Under the pieces are notes generated by a model that saw only the letters and a list, made by a program, of their open reading frames with translations, was not told the DNA's origin and ran no database searches. Positions 45,984-55,498 of a stretch of 64,000 nt of DNA are shown here, one piece after another (within the stretch, counting starts at the first letter, position 1; each line of letters begins with the position of its first letter). This DNA comes from Flavobacterium lindanitolerans (lineage in GTDB: Bacteria > Bacteroidota > Bacteroidia > Flavobacteriales > Flavobacteriaceae). The stretch spans positions 1 through 64,000 of the forward strand of contig NZ_PJND01000010.1 of the NCBI RefSeq assembly GCF_002846575.1, given 5' to 3'. A program made the position numbers and the translations under genes.

Positions 45984-45987
45984 CATC

Positions 45988-46926
45988 ATGATAAAAAAAA
46001 TAATCTTCCTAAGCTTTGTCTTATTTTCAACAATGGTCACTTTTTCTCAGGAAAGCAAATTTTCTACAGAAGAAATAAATGTAAATGCTCTTATCCCAGG
46101 AACTCTTTATACTCCAAATACCTCTAAAAAAACAGACCTCATCATCCTGATTGCAGGCTCGGGACCTACAGATAGAAATGGTAACCAGCCGGGAGTTTCC
46201 AATAACAGTTTAAAATTTTTGGCAGAAGGACTGGCCAAAAATAATTACGCTGTTTACAATTATGACAAAAGGCCTGTTGTTGAAATGCGCTCCGGAGAAA
46301 TAGACGAATCCAAATTAAGCTTTGACATTTTAATACAGGATGTAAAAGATATCGTTAGCTATTTCAAGGCAAAAAAACAATTCAACAAAATTGTTATTGC
46401 CGGACACAGTGAAGGTTCTTTAATTGGCATGAATGCGGCCGTACCGGATGCAAACGCCTTTATTTCGCTGGCGGGAGCCGGCAGACCTATTGATGAAATT
46501 TTGATAGAACAGATCAGCAGCAGGGCACCCATGCTGAAAGAAGAAACTGCCAAAGGCCTTGAATCTCTCAAAAAAGGACAAACCTTTGAGCTAAAAAACC
46601 CAATGCTGGCAAGTCTTTTCAGAGCAAGCGTCCAACCTTATATAATTTCATGGCTGAAACACAATCCGCAGGAAGAAATCAAAAAACTGCAAATACCGAT
46701 TCTTATTGTCAACGGTACAAAAGACATACAAATTTCGACACAGGATGCTGAATTGCTACACAAAGCCAATCCCAAATCAGAATTAGTTCTTATCCAAAAC
46801 ATGAATCACATTTTCAAAGAAATTAAAGGAGACGATGCCGAAAACATGGCTACCTATACCAATCCGAACCTGCCGGTAATGCCGGAACTTATCGAAAAAA
46901 TTACTACCTTTCTCAAAAAAATATAA
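45988..46926 (+). CDS. Secreted alpha/beta hydrolase
   Basis: The 312-residue protein has a signal peptide (ends TFSQ) and an alpha/beta hydrolase fold: oxyanion region LIAGSGPTDRNGN (about 52), nucleophile elbow IAGHSEGSLIG (serine about 145), Asp in NGTKDIQIS (about 251) and His in QNMNHIFKE (about 272). It matches the dienelactone-hydrolase/serine aminopeptidase-like group of Bacteroidota. It is last in the operon with the DUF2089 regulator and the membrane protein. Substrate unknown. Confidence 0.9.
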   Translation: MIKKIIFLSFVLFSTMVTFSQESKFSTEEINVNALIPGTLYTPNTSKKTDLIILIAGSGPTDRNGNQPGVSNNSLKFLAEGLAKNNYAVYNYDKRPVVEMRSGEIDESKLSFDILIQDVKDIVSYFKAKKQFNKIVIAGHSEGSLIGMNAAVPDANAFISLAGAGRPIDEILIEQISSRAPMLKEETAKGLESLKKGQTFELKNPMLASLFRASVQPYIISWLKHNPQEEIKKLQIPILIVNGTKDIQISTQDAELLHKANPKSELVLIQNMNHIFKEIKGDDAENMATYTNPNLPVMPELIEKITTFLKKI

Positions 46927-47002
46927 TTCTTTCTTAAAAAAAACGGGGAGTCTGTAACAAAAAATCAGTTCGGCGAACCTATTGGGATAAAACAAAAAAA
47001 TA

Positions 47003-48850
47003 ATGAGAAAAATAATTTATTCACTGGCATTTGCAGCATTGTTATGGAGTTGCAAACCTTCCGAAAATGTAGTATCAGTAACTGCAAAAAATGAAGTACA
47101 GGTAGAAATCGACCTTAACGGTATCAAAGACGATAAAGTAATGGTTACGGTTTTACCGCCAGCGATTAAATCCGAAAAAATAACGTACCATATCCCTAAA
47201 ATAATACCGGGAACTTATTCTGAAGACGATTACGGTAAATTTTTAGAAAACGTAAAAGCCTATGACGCCAAAGGCAATTCATTGGTAGTTGCTAAAATAG
47301 ATGACAATTCATGGACTATCAGTGATGCAAAAAAACTTGCAAAACTTACCTATTGGGTAAATGACACTTATGATGTTGAAGGAACACACGATATTTTTTC
47401 TCCGGCAGGCAGCAATATTGAAGCGGGAAAAAACATCATGCTGAATACCCATGCCTTTGTGGGCTATTTCAAAGAATTTCTTGACACTCCATATCAGGTA
47501 AATATCGCGCATCCTGCGACACTTTGGGGAGCAACATCTATGACAGATACGGATGCTTCAGATACGAAAGACACTTTCACCGTCTCTAAATATTCCGAAT
47601 TGGTTGAAAACCCGATTATGTATTCCAAACCGGATTATACTACTTTTACCGTAAACGGGATGGAAATACTGATTGCTGTTTATTCTCCAAACGGCATCGT
47701 TACCGCTGAAAGCATTACCCCGGAAATGAAAACCATGATGACTGCCCAAAAGAATTTCTTAGGCAAATTCAACTCGACAAAAAAATACAGTGTTCTTATC
47801 TATCTGTCTGACACATCCCGAAATGATGCCAAAGGCTTTGGAGCTTTGGAACACCCAACAGCAACAACGGTAGTAATGCCGGAAGCTATGCCAAAAGAAC
47901 AGTTGGCTGAACAGTTTAAGGACGTTGTTTCGCATGAGTTCTTCCACATTGTAACACCGCTCACCATCCATTCTAAGGAAATCCAATTCTTTGATTACAA
48001 CAAACCAAAGATGTCTGAACATTTATGGATGTATGAAGGCGTAACGGAATATTTTGCAAATCTTTTCCAGGTCAACCAGGATTTAATTACGGAAGACGAA
48101 TTCTACGAAAGAATGGCTACCAAAATAGCTAACGCTTCAACTATGGATGACACGATGCCATTCACAAAAATGAGTTCAATGGTGTTGCAAAAACCATACA
48201 AAGACCAATACCAAAACGTTTATGAAAAAGGCGCCCTGATAGCCATGTGTCTTGACATACAGATTCGCGAAGACAGTAACGGACAAAGAGGCATTCTTGA
48301 CCTGATGCAGAAGCTCTCAAATGAATATGGCACTAAAAAAGCTTTTGATGATTCCGAACTTTTTGACAAAATTGAATCCCTGACTTCTCCAACAGTAAGA
48401 AAGTTTCTTGACACTTATGTTGCCGGGCCAACTCCAATTCCTTATGATGTTTATTTTGCCAAAATGGGTGTCACAAAAGGAAAGACTACGGTTGCAGGAA
48501 ATGCTTTTCTGAAAGGAATGGAACCTAATTTTTCAATCAATCCGGCTACAAAAGAAATTTTTATACTGCCAGGCAGCGGAAATATTGATTTCTACAAGAG
48601 CCTTGGCATAAAAGATGGCGATATACTTCTTGAAATCAACGGCACAAAATACAACCTTGACAATGTGTATGACATGATTATGGGTAGTCTGACGTGGAAA
48701 GAAAATGACCCTATCACGGCAAAAGTAAAACGCAACGGAAAGGAAATCCAATTAAAAGGAGTTATAAAACTTCCAAGTGAAGAAATCGAAGGATATCAGG
48801 CTACTGATGCAAGCAAGGCCAAACTAAGAGAAGCCTGGCTGAAAGGATAA
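47003..48850 (+). CDS. M61 family metallopeptidase (glycyl aminopeptidase type)
   Basis: The 615-residue protein is a lipoprotein (lipobox LWSC, Cys 17) with an N-terminal beta domain, the gluzincin zinc site HEFFH (about 313-317) with third ligand in MYEGVTEYFA (about 345), and a C-terminal PDZ domain (about 510-590, LGIKDGDILLEINGTKY). M61 enzymes are aminopeptidases with a preference for Gly and Ala. Here it would work in the periplasm or at the cell surface. It has no operon partner and is followed by a terminator. Confidence 0.93.
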   Translation: MRKIIYSLAFAALLWSCKPSENVVSVTAKNEVQVEIDLNGIKDDKVMVTVLPPAIKSEKITYHIPKIIPGTYSEDDYGKFLENVKAYDAKGNSLVVAKIDDNSWTISDAKKLAKLTYWVNDTYDVEGTHDIFSPAGSNIEAGKNIMLNTHAFVGYFKEFLDTPYQVNIAHPATLWGATSMTDTDASDTKDTFTVSKYSELVENPIMYSKPDYTTFTVNGMEILIAVYSPNGIVTAESITPEMKTMMTAQKNFLGKFNSTKKYSVLIYLSDTSRNDAKGFGALEHPTATTVVMPEAMPKEQLAEQFKDVVSHEFFHIVTPLTIHSKEIQFFDYNKPKMSEHLWMYEGVTEYFANLFQVNQDLITEDEFYERMATKIANASTMDDTMPFTKMSSMVLQKPYKDQYQNVYEKGALIAMCLDIQIREDSNGQRGILDLMQKLSNEYGTKKAFDDSELFDKIESLTSPTVRKFLDTYVAGPTPIPYDVYFAKMGVTKGKTTVAGNAFLKGMEPNFSINPATKEIFILPGSGNIDFYKSLGIKDGDILLEINGTKYNLDNVYDMIMGSLTWKENDPITAKVKRNGKEIQLKGVIKLPSEEIEGYQATDASKAKLREAWLKG

Positions 48851-48868
48851 TCAATATTCCATAAAACT

Positions 48869-48907
48869 AATCCCCAATTTAAAATCTAAATTGGGGATTT
48901 TTTTATT
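48869..48907 (+). terminator. Terminator of the M61 peptidase gene
   Basis: Stem ATCCCCAATTT / AAATTGGGGAT with loop AAAATCT and a T run. Confidence 0.9.
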
Positions 48908-48977
48908 ATTTTGCCGCGAATTAAAATCAGGGGCTGTCAGATAATTGAAACCGCCCGCAAAAACACCAGCAACAATT

Positions 48978-49691
48978 ATGAGAAAAATAGTGTTTGCTTT
49001 TGCAGCATTAGCAATGATTTCCTGTAAGGAAGAAAAGAAAGAAGGAAATCTCCATATCAAAGGAAATGTAGAAGGTCTGAAACAAGGCACGCTCTACATT
49101 CAAAAAATTGTAGATACGGCATTAGTTGCTGTTGATACGATTGTTATCAAAGGAAATTCGAACTTTGAAAGCCATCTGACTATCGATTCTCCGGAAATGC
49201 TTTACCTGTTTTTGGACAGAGGTGAAACCAACAGCATCGATAACAATCTGATGTTTTTTGCCGAACCCGGAAATATGACAATCGACACTAGGCTGGATTC
49301 TTTTTTTGCTGCCGCAAAAATAACAGGTTCTGAAAATCAAAAACTGTTTGAAGAGTATCGAAAAATTATGTCAAGATACAAAAACACGCAATTGAGCCTT
49401 ACAGAAGAGAAGTTAAGAGCCCTGCAATTCAACAGAGATGTATCTTCTGATTTTGACAAGAAAAACAGCGATAATCTGAAAAGAAAATATCTGATGGCCA
49501 TCAACTTTGCCTTGAACAATAAAGACCATGATATAGCTCCTTATATTGCCTTAGCCGACATTTATAATGCCAATATTAAATATTTGGACACTATTGACAA
49601 ATCCATGTCACCAAAAGTAGCTCAATCCAAATACGGAAAAATGCTTACGAAGTTTGTAGCCGACAGAAAACAGGCAGAACAGAAGCAGTAA
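48978..49691 (+). CDS. DUF4369-domain lipoprotein
   Basis: The 237-residue protein (MRKIVFAFAALAMISCKEE) has a lipobox MISC (Cys 16) and an N-terminal DUF4369 beta-domain (about 25-115, LHIKGNVEGLKQGTLYIQKI), followed by a helical part. In most relatives a thioredoxin domain follows DUF4369. Here it is absent, so this is the short form with unknown function. The ATG at 48978 places the signal correctly. The in-frame ATG at 48945 would add 11 residues before the signal and is rejected. Confidence 0.88.
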   Translation: MRKIVFAFAALAMISCKEEKKEGNLHIKGNVEGLKQGTLYIQKIVDTALVAVDTIVIKGNSNFESHLTIDSPEMLYLFLDRGETNSIDNNLMFFAEPGNMTIDTRLDSFFAAAKITGSENQKLFEEYRKIMSRYKNTQLSLTEEKLRALQFNRDVSSDFDKKNSDNLKRKYLMAINFALNNKDHDIAPYIALADIYNANIKYLDTIDKSMSPKVAQSKYGKMLTKFVADRKQAEQKQ

Positions 49692-49692
49692 T

Positions 49693-49727
49693 AAAAAAAC
49701 GCCTTGAAAATTCAAGGCGTTTTTTTA
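49693..49727 (+). terminator. Terminator of the DUF4369 gene
   Basis: Stem AAACGCCTTGAA / TTCAAGGCGTTT with a two-base loop and a T run. Confidence 0.9.
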
Positions 49728-49751
49728 TGATAATTCCAAATCTTTATAAAA

Positions 49752-49783
49752 CAAAAAAACCATCCGAAAGGATGGTTTTTCTT
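49752..49783 (-). terminator. Terminator of tRNA-Thr
   Basis: Stem AAAAACCATCC / GGATGGTTTTT with loop GAAA, just 3' of the tRNA on its strand. Confidence 0.85.
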
Positions 49784-49787
49784 ATTG

Positions 49788-49861
49788 AGCCGATAGAGGG
49801 ACTCGAACCCACGACCTGCTGATTACAAATCAGCTGCTCTAGCCAGCTGAGCTACACCGGC
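49788..49861 (-). tRNA. tRNA-Thr (anticodon TGT)
   Basis: Read on the minus strand, the acceptor GCCGGTG pairs with TATCGGC (two G-T pairs), the D arm is AGCTCAGCTGGCTAGAGC, the anticodon arm is GCTGA-TTTGTAA-TCAGC with anticodon TGT (reads ACA), and the T arm has GTTCGAGTC. The discriminator base is T and CCA is not encoded (CAA follows), as is usual in this group. Length 74 bases. Confidence 0.95.
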
Positions 49862-49939
49862 ATCTCAATACGGGTGCAAATATAGTTCTGAATTTTAATT
49901 TTCCAAAAAAAATCTGCACTTTTTTTATCTTTTTTTAGA

Positions 49940-50206
49940 CTATAAAGCGTTTATTTTAGCAACCAATTGATTAGCAGTTTGTTCTAATTCTGCATTGATT
50001 TGCTTGAAATGTGCTTTTTTGTTTTCTACATTTTTAGCATTCACTTTTGCGATCAAAGAATCAAAAGCAACAATTGCTTCATCAATCAAAGCTTCAGAAG
50101 CTTCAGTTGGTTTTCCTGTTGTAGACATTTCCCAGATGTATACTGCTTCAATAATGTCTCCCAATACGTAATTGATGTCTTTCTTTAAATTCCTAACGTT
50201 TGCCAT
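49940..50206 (-). CDS. Small conserved helical protein of unknown function
   Basis: The 88-residue protein is acidic and predicted all-helical (MANVRNLKKDINYVLGDIIE then two long helices to the end), with no signal or membrane segment. I recognise it as a recurrent small flavobacterial protein but not a function. A -7 box TAATTTTG on the minus strand at 50232-50239 lies 26 bases upstream of the ATG, so it is its own unit upstream of the tRNA. Confidence 0.75.
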   Translation of the reverse strand: MANVRNLKKDINYVLGDIIEAVYIWEMSTTGKPTEASEALIDEAIVAFDSLIAKVNAKNVENKKAHFKQINAELEQTANQLVAKINAL

Positions 50207-50264
50207 TTTTTTAAATTTTAATTTGCGTCTGCAAAATTAAGCATAATCTTTCTATTTGAGGCTA

Positions 50265-51230
50265 TTAAATATAAATTTCTAAAAGTACCGCCTCACCTTC
50301 TAAACGATATTCCCGCATTGCGGCTGGCAATAATACTGTATTTCCTTTTTTATAATTCCATTCCATTCCATTGTACTTTATCGTAAAATTACCTTCCATA
50401 CACATATACACAGTAAACGATTCTTGCTGCTTCTTTATTTCCACCTCACCATCAAGCGGAAAGTAATTGGTAATAAAATAAGGACATGTTACTACCGGAT
50501 TACTTTTATTTTTTTCCTGTGTGTAGGTTCTTTCCGTATCTGTAGTATTATAATTGATGGCATCAAGCGCCAAGTCTATGTGAAGCTCTCTTGATTTTCC
50601 TTCGGCATCAACCCTATCCCAATCGTATACTCTATAGGTAATATCTGAAGTTTGCTGGATTTCCGCAATCACAATTCCGGCTCCAATGGCGTGGATTGTT
50701 CCTGTTTCTAAGAAAAAGACATCTCCTTTTTTTACTGGGACTTCCTGTAAGATTGACAATAGCGTCTTATCTTCCAGATTTTTCAAATACTCTTCCCTGC
50801 TTGACTTTTCTTTAAAACCTACTACAATCCTGGCATTCTCATCTGCCTGCATCACATACCACATTTCTGTTTTTCCGAAAGAATTATGGCGCTTTTTGGC
50901 AAGCTCATCATTGGGATGCACCTGAATTGAAAGGTCTTCTTTGGCATCAATAAATTTAAACAGTAAAGGGAATTCTGTCCCGAATTTCTTATGCACTGCC
51001 TCACCCAGAATTTCTTCCGGAAACTGTGAAATCAAGTCCGAAAGTAATTTTCCCTGATATTCTCCTTCTGCAATGCGGCTGATGTCTCCCGCCACTGTGG
51101 ATAATTCCCAACTTTCGCCTGTACTATCTGACTGTATTGGCTTATTAAAAACGGTTTTAAGTTTTGTCCCGCCCCAGATTCGTTCTTTTAGTATTGGTTC
51201 GAAAACCAGCGGGTATAGTTGTAGACTCAT
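50265..51230 (-). CDS. manA: Class I mannose-6-phosphate isomerase
   Basis: The 321-residue enzyme has the type I phosphomannose isomerase cupin fold with zinc ligands in LSIQVHPNDELA (Gln and His, about 99-101), Glu in FGKTEMWYV (about 118) and His in ETGTIHAIGAG (about 179). It interconverts mannose 6-phosphate and fructose 6-phosphate, feeding GDP-mannose for glycans. The short form of about 320 residues without a C-terminal extension is the Bacteroidota/Firmicutes type. It is transcribed from its own or a shared upstream region after queD. Confidence 0.95.
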   Translation of the reverse strand: MSLQLYPLVFEPILKERIWGGTKLKTVFNKPIQSDSTGESWELSTVAGDISRIAEGEYQGKLLSDLISQFPEEILGEAVHKKFGTEFPLLFKFIDAKEDLSIQVHPNDELAKKRHNSFGKTEMWYVMQADENARIVVGFKEKSSREEYLKNLEDKTLLSILQEVPVKKGDVFFLETGTIHAIGAGIVIAEIQQTSDITYRVYDWDRVDAEGKSRELHIDLALDAINYNTTDTERTYTQEKNKSNPVVTCPYFITNYFPLDGEVEIKKQQESFTVYMCMEGNFTIKYNGMEWNYKKGNTVLLPAAMREYRLEGEAVLLEIYI

Positions 51231-51304
51231 ATTTTTTTGAAAACAAATTACAGAAATTTACAATCTGGCTTGTACCATTATTTCTGAAATAACTTATATG
51301 ATTT

Positions 51305-51724
51305 TTAGTTGGCGCTTTCTCCTTTATAACTTACGAAATTTCGCGGCGTTTCATAAAGAATAACTTCCAGATCCTTATCGGCTTCTATCCTTTTTCTGAT
51401 CTTATTCCAAATAACAACAGCAATATTTTCGGCTGTCGGGTTCAAATCTGAAAATTCAGGCACATCCAGATTCAGGTTTTTATGGTCAAAAGGTCTTTCA
51501 ACCTCTTCGAGAATAATATCGGCCAAATCCTTGATATCAATCACATAGCCCGTATCAGGATTGATTTTTCCTGTCACGCTAACAATCAATTCATAATTAT
51601 GGCCGTGAAAATTAGGATTGTTGCATTTCCCAAAAACCAAATCGTTTTTCTCATCCGACCAGTCTTTGCGATACAGGCGGTGTGCGGCATTAAAATGGGC
51701 TTTTCTACTGACAGTTACTCTCAT
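51305..51724 (-). CDS. queD: 6-carboxy-5,6,7,8-tetrahydropterin synthase family protein
   Basis: The 139-residue protein has the PTPS/QueD fold with zinc histidines in FNAAHRLYR (about 15) and FHGHNYEL (about 40-42) and the catalytic cysteine in GKCNNPNFHG (about 34). QueD makes carboxytetrahydropterin from dihydroneopterin triphosphate for queuosine and other deazaguanines. Some members have other pterin roles. It lies 97 bases after the idi gene on the same strand, across a repeat array. Confidence 0.92.
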   Translation of the reverse strand: MRVTVSRKAHFNAAHRLYRKDWSDEKNDLVFGKCNNPNFHGHNYELIVSVTGKINPDTGYVIDIKDLADIILEEVERPFDHKNLNLDVPEFSDLNPTAENIAVVIWNKIRKRIEADKDLEVILYETPRNFVSYKGESAN

Positions 51725-51726
51725 TT

Positions 51727-51821
51727 TTGATTTGTGGTTTTTGATTTTCGACTTTCAACTTACGACTTTAAAACTTACGACTTTAAGACTTTATGACTTT
51801 ATGACTTTATGACTCTCAACT
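51727..51821. repeat. Intergenic short tandem repeats between queD and idi
   Basis: Degenerate 9-bp units of the GACTTTATG / GACTTTAAA / ACTTACGAC type (clear copies GACTTTATG at about 51787-51812). No gene. Same style as arrays near 12313 and 40345. Confidence 0.8.
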
Positions 51822-52349
51822 TCACAACTTATGCTCTTCTAAAAAGTGATAAAATTCATCAAAAATAATCTTGAACCATACCGTATATTTTTCCGGATGC
51901 AGCTGCATGTCCTCCTTGATTGCATCAATATCCATCCATTTCCAATCTTCCACTTCTTCCGGATTGATGACTGGTTCACCATCAAAATAGCCAACCATTA
52001 CATGATCCAATTCATGTTCTGTCAATCCATTATCAAAAGGCGCTTTATAGATAAAATGAAACAGTTCTTTCAGCTCTGTTGAAAACCCCATTTCCTCCAT
52101 AAGTCGGCGGTTTCCTGCCTGAATATTGCTTTCACCTTCACGCTGATGGCTACAACAGGTGTTAGTCCACAGCAATGGTGAATGGTATTTTTGTGAAGCA
52201 CGCTGCTGGAGCATTACTTCATTTTTTGAATTCAGTATAAAAATTGAAAAGGCCCTGTGAAGTTCTGCCTTTTCATGAGCTTCCAGCTTTGGCATCAATC
52301 CAATCTGCTCATCGCGCTCATTAACCAATATTACTTTTTCTTCTGTCAT
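51822..52349 (-). CDS. idi: Isopentenyl-diphosphate delta-isomerase, type I
   Basis: The protein of 175 residues starts MTEEKVILVNERDEQIG and has a Nudix-like fold with the catalytic cysteine in WTNTCCSHQ (about 65), the Nudix-type RRLMEEMGF, and Glu in LTEHELDHV (about 115). It interconverts isopentenyl and dimethylallyl diphosphate in the cytoplasm. The upstream ATG at 52376 lies within the promoter -7 box (52366-52373), so 52349 is the true start. Confidence 0.95.
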   Translation of the reverse strand: MTEEKVILVNERDEQIGLMPKLEAHEKAELHRAFSIFILNSKNEVMLQQRASQKYHSPLLWTNTCCSHQREGESNIQAGNRRLMEEMGFSTELKELFHFIYKAPFDNGLTEHELDHVMVGYFDGEPVINPEEVEDWKWMDIDAIKEDMQLHPEKYTVWFKIIFDEFYHFLEEHKL

Positions 52350-52365
52350 AATTTTGTGTACTTTA

Positions 52366-52373
52366 CAAAAATA
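52366..52373 (-). promoter_or_regulatory. -7 promoter element of idi
   Basis: On the minus strand TATTTTTG, 16 bases before the ATG at 52349, matches TAnnTTTG. Confidence 0.5.
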
Positions 52374-52440
52374 CAAAAAAGAAACGTCCTTGTGAAATCA
52401 ATAATTATTAGAGCTTTTTCAATAGTCATGTGATTTTGAA

Positions 52441-52448
52441 TATATTTG
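52441..52448 (+). promoter_or_regulatory. -7 promoter element of the 52467 gene
   Basis: TATATTTG lies 18 bases before the ATG at 52467 and matches the Bacteroidota consensus. The -33 region is weak. Confidence 0.45.
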
Positions 52449-52466
52449 AAATAAAAACAATTACAT

Positions 52467-53450
52467 ATGAAACAAAGACTGTTTATCTACACAGTATTTT
52501 TGGTATTCTCAAATAATATCTTTGCTCATAAAGATATTTTTTTTGTAAAAACTTATGGTAATGTCAAAATTTACCTGAAAACTGGTTTTGAATATTCCGA
52601 AATCGAAAAAATGAAGGTTATAGGAGTACTGTCTGAAAAACTGTCAAAAAAACTCAATTGTAAGGATACTTTATTAATCGAATACGTGAACGATTATGCA
52701 GAACGTTTCCCAGAAGAAATTTATTCGTTTGAAAACAACAATACAAACCTTAAATTCATTAATGATGAAAGGAACGATTTTAGATCTGCCGCATATATCC
52801 AAGCGCAACAGGGATATTATGATACAGATGAAATAGATTTAAAGGAAAAAAATTATGGAATCTCTCTAAGAATAAATGCAGATAAAATTGATATTGGGCA
52901 AGTATTAAAACTAGTTGAGTATTCAATCCGAAACCGAAAATCCTTAAAACTTAAATTAGAGAAAAAACAAATTACCTTGCCCGATTGGGACAATGATAGT
53001 ACGTATGTTTATTCTGCCAATATTATCCCAAAAAAATTGTTTAATCTGATTACTTCAGGCAAATCTGATTTTGCAGAGGAAATAATAAAAGAAAAAACAA
53101 AAATAGAGACGGAAATGTATTCCAAAATTGATATTTATTGGAGTAACAATGAGTTTCTATTTGAGATAGGATCTCATTATAGTTCAAAAAAACGCCTATT
53201 TAAAATCAAAGATTATTACTATTATACTTATATTAATCCGATGTCATTACTGGTATTTGTAGATAAAGAGAATTTCTACTACTTACATAATGAAAATATT
53301 TCAGAAACATTAATTCATATAGACAATGGGACTTTTTGGCCATTTCAAGTTATTAGCAGATTTGGCAAACAGCTAATTCTTTTTAATAATTTTAATAAAA
53401 TAAACCTGTTTTTAATCGATAAGAACAAGGTCATATCTGAGTTTGAGTGA
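52467..53450 (+). CDS. Secreted protein of unknown function
   Basis: The 327-residue protein has a signal peptide (residues 1-20, ends IFAH). The mature part mixes helix and strand, is rich in Lys, Ile, Tyr and Asn, and contains no motif I recognise. The gene is more AT-rich than the housekeeping genes nearby. It ends 32 bases before a TPM-domain gene, so the two may be co-transcribed. Confidence 0.7.
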   Translation: MKQRLFIYTVFLVFSNNIFAHKDIFFVKTYGNVKIYLKTGFEYSEIEKMKVIGVLSEKLSKKLNCKDTLLIEYVNDYAERFPEEIYSFENNNTNLKFINDERNDFRSAAYIQAQQGYYDTDEIDLKEKNYGISLRINADKIDIGQVLKLVEYSIRNRKSLKLKLEKKQITLPDWDNDSTYVYSANIIPKKLFNLITSGKSDFAEEIIKEKTKIETEMYSKIDIYWSNNEFLFEIGSHYSSKKRLFKIKDYYYYTYINPMSLLVFVDKENFYYLHNENISETLIHIDNGTFWPFQVISRFGKQLILFNNFNKINLFLIDKNKVISEFE

Positions 53451-53481
53451 TTATTTTGGTCATTTAAAAGCATACTTTAAA

Positions 53482-54030
53482 ATGAGAAACACTCTTATCA
53501 TTATTGTTTTCTTGACATTTACAAATGTTTGGTCACAAGAGAAAACAGAAAACGTTGATTCGTTAAGAACAAAAAGTATTGAACTCGTTAGAAATATATT
53601 TTGGATGCATCCTCCCAGATATCAAAAATGGGTAAATGATTATGAAGATTTATACACTTTTGACCAAAAAGCAGAGCTTACTGCTCTGATTGATAATTTT
53701 GAAAAAGAAACTTCTTTCGAGATAGCAATTGTCACAATTGATACGATAATAGTTACAGAAGATAAATTTGAAGATCTATCGCTACATATCGCTAAAACTT
53801 GGGGCGTTGGAAAGCGCTTTAAGGACAATGGAATCTTAATTGCTATTTCAAAAGGATATAGGCGAATAAGGATACAAAACGGAAATGGAACTGAAATATT
53901 ATTTACAAACGAAGAAACACAATTGGTTATTGACAACTATTTTATCCCTTATTTCAAAAAAGAAGAATATTTCTATGGAACATTACTGGGCATAAAAGAA
54001 ATAACGCGAATTTTAAAAAGCAAAATGTAA
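53482..54030 (+). CDS. TPM-domain protein
   Basis: The protein of 182 residues starts MRNTLIIIVFLTFTNVWSQ (signal peptide) and has a TPM domain (about 55-175) with LTALIDNFEKETSFEIAIVT, LSLHIAKTWGVGKRFKDNGI and RIRIQNGNGTEILFT. TPM domains occur in membrane-linked proteins (photosystem repair phosphatases, flotillin-associated proteins) and form a phosphatase-like fold. No C-terminal membrane helix is present here, so the protein would be free in the periplasm. The upstream in-frame ATG at 53443 would overlap the previous gene and is rejected. Confidence 0.82.
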   Translation: MRNTLIIIVFLTFTNVWSQEKTENVDSLRTKSIELVRNIFWMHPPRYQKWVNDYEDLYTFDQKAELTALIDNFEKETSFEIAIVTIDTIIVTEDKFEDLSLHIAKTWGVGKRFKDNGILIAISKGYRRIRIQNGNGTEILFTNEETQLVIDNYFIPYFKKEEYFYGTLLGIKEITRILKSKM

Positions 54031-54090
54031 TACCAACTTAACAAAAAACGTTTAATAAAGAACAGGCAAAGCATACCTTAACCACCTCGT

Positions 54091-55496
54091 ATGAAATCAT
54101 ATAAATTTGAAATCTTTACTTCGTTTTTAGAAAAAAACATACGGGAAGGAATATACAAACCGGGACATAAACTACCTTCGGTACGTGAATTAAAAGACAA
54201 ATACCAGCTAAGCACCAATTCTGTTCAAAACGGTTATGAATACCTTATCATTCAGGGATTGGTTGAAAGCGTGCCCAAATCAGGATATTATGTGAATCGT
54301 CAATTTGGCAAATCTCACGAGCCCGTTAAAACAAACCGTTCGCCCATAATCAGGGATGCTTTCTTTGAAAACAGCCTTGCCTCCATTACATCTTTACGGA
54401 AAGGACGAAAACTTTCAGAATTTAATGTTGCCGCTCCCGGTGACCTCCTGATTCCACAAAAACTACTATTGCGCACTATGCAGCAGGTCGTAAGAGAACA
54501 GGGAGCAAATCTGTTACGGTATTATCCTTCTAACGGACTGCCAGATTTAAAAGACGCAATTGCCAGGCGTGCTGCCGGATACCAAACCCTTCTCAATCCT
54601 GATGAATTGATTGTCACAGACGGCGCATTACAGGCACTGTATATTGCGTTGGCTTCTGTATGTACTGCCGACGATGTAGTTGCTGTGGAAAGCCCATGTG
54701 TCTTTTCTATATTGGAAGTAATCCGGGTACTCCACCTAAAAGTTATAGAAATTCCAATAGATAGAGATAGTGGTTTTGACGTAGACTTTCTTAGAAAAGC
54801 ATGTGCAAAAAACAAGGTAAGCGCCGTGCTGCTAACGCCTAATTTCCATAATCCTACAGGTATCCTGCTGACAGATGAGAAAAAAAAGGCGGTGCTTTCT
54901 GTGGCGCAGGATTATGAAATTGCAGTTATCGAAAATGATATTTATGGTGACCTTAACTTTAATGGAACCCGGCCAACTACAATTAAAAGTTATGATGACA
55001 GCGGACTTGTTATGACCTATTCTTCCTATGCCAAGACTCTTGCTCCCGGTATCAGGCTCGGGTGGCTGTCGGCAGGAAAATTTACCCAAAAAGCAGAACA
55101 GATCAAATTTTCTCTGGGCAGCACCGTATCTCCAGTCTATCAGGAAACAGTCAACCGTTTGCTGTCTACAAGCAGTTATGAAAGACATCTTAAGGCATTC
55201 CGGAAGCAATTGGCAAAAAATGCCAATCTTACTTTACACCTGCTTAATGAAAACTTCCCGAGAGGCACTTCTATCACAGTTCCTGACGGCGGTTACTCTA
55301 TTTGGGTAAAAATGCCGGAAGCCACAAACATGGATTATTTTTATACCCAATGTGATAAAATTGGTGTACGATTTACACCCGGTATACTTTTTCGTTTTCA
55401 GATACTTTTTCCAGTTATTTCAGAATCGTATTTGCCGATGCCTATACGCCAAAAAGAATTGAAGCCATAAGGCAGGTCGGACAACTTATCCGCTGA
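54091..55496 (+). CDS. MocR-type GntR regulator with aminotransferase domain, frameshifted near its end
   Basis: The protein has an N-terminal GntR winged helix (about 1-70, ELKDKYQLSTNSVQNGYEYL) and a fold-type I aminotransferase domain (about 90-460) with PLP lysine in TYSSYAKTLAPGIRLG (about 314). MocR proteins use PLP as a sensor. Around 55388-55392 a run of five T causes a one-base shift. The given frame ends at 55470 with an unrelated tail (...RQKELKP), while inserting one T gives SDTFSSYFRIVFADAYTPKR and a stop at 55496, which fits the family C-terminus. A sequencing error in a homopolymer or a recent mutation could explain it. The gene is followed by direct repeats and a GNAT-like gene. 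Confidence 0.88.
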
Positions 55497-55498
55497 TC

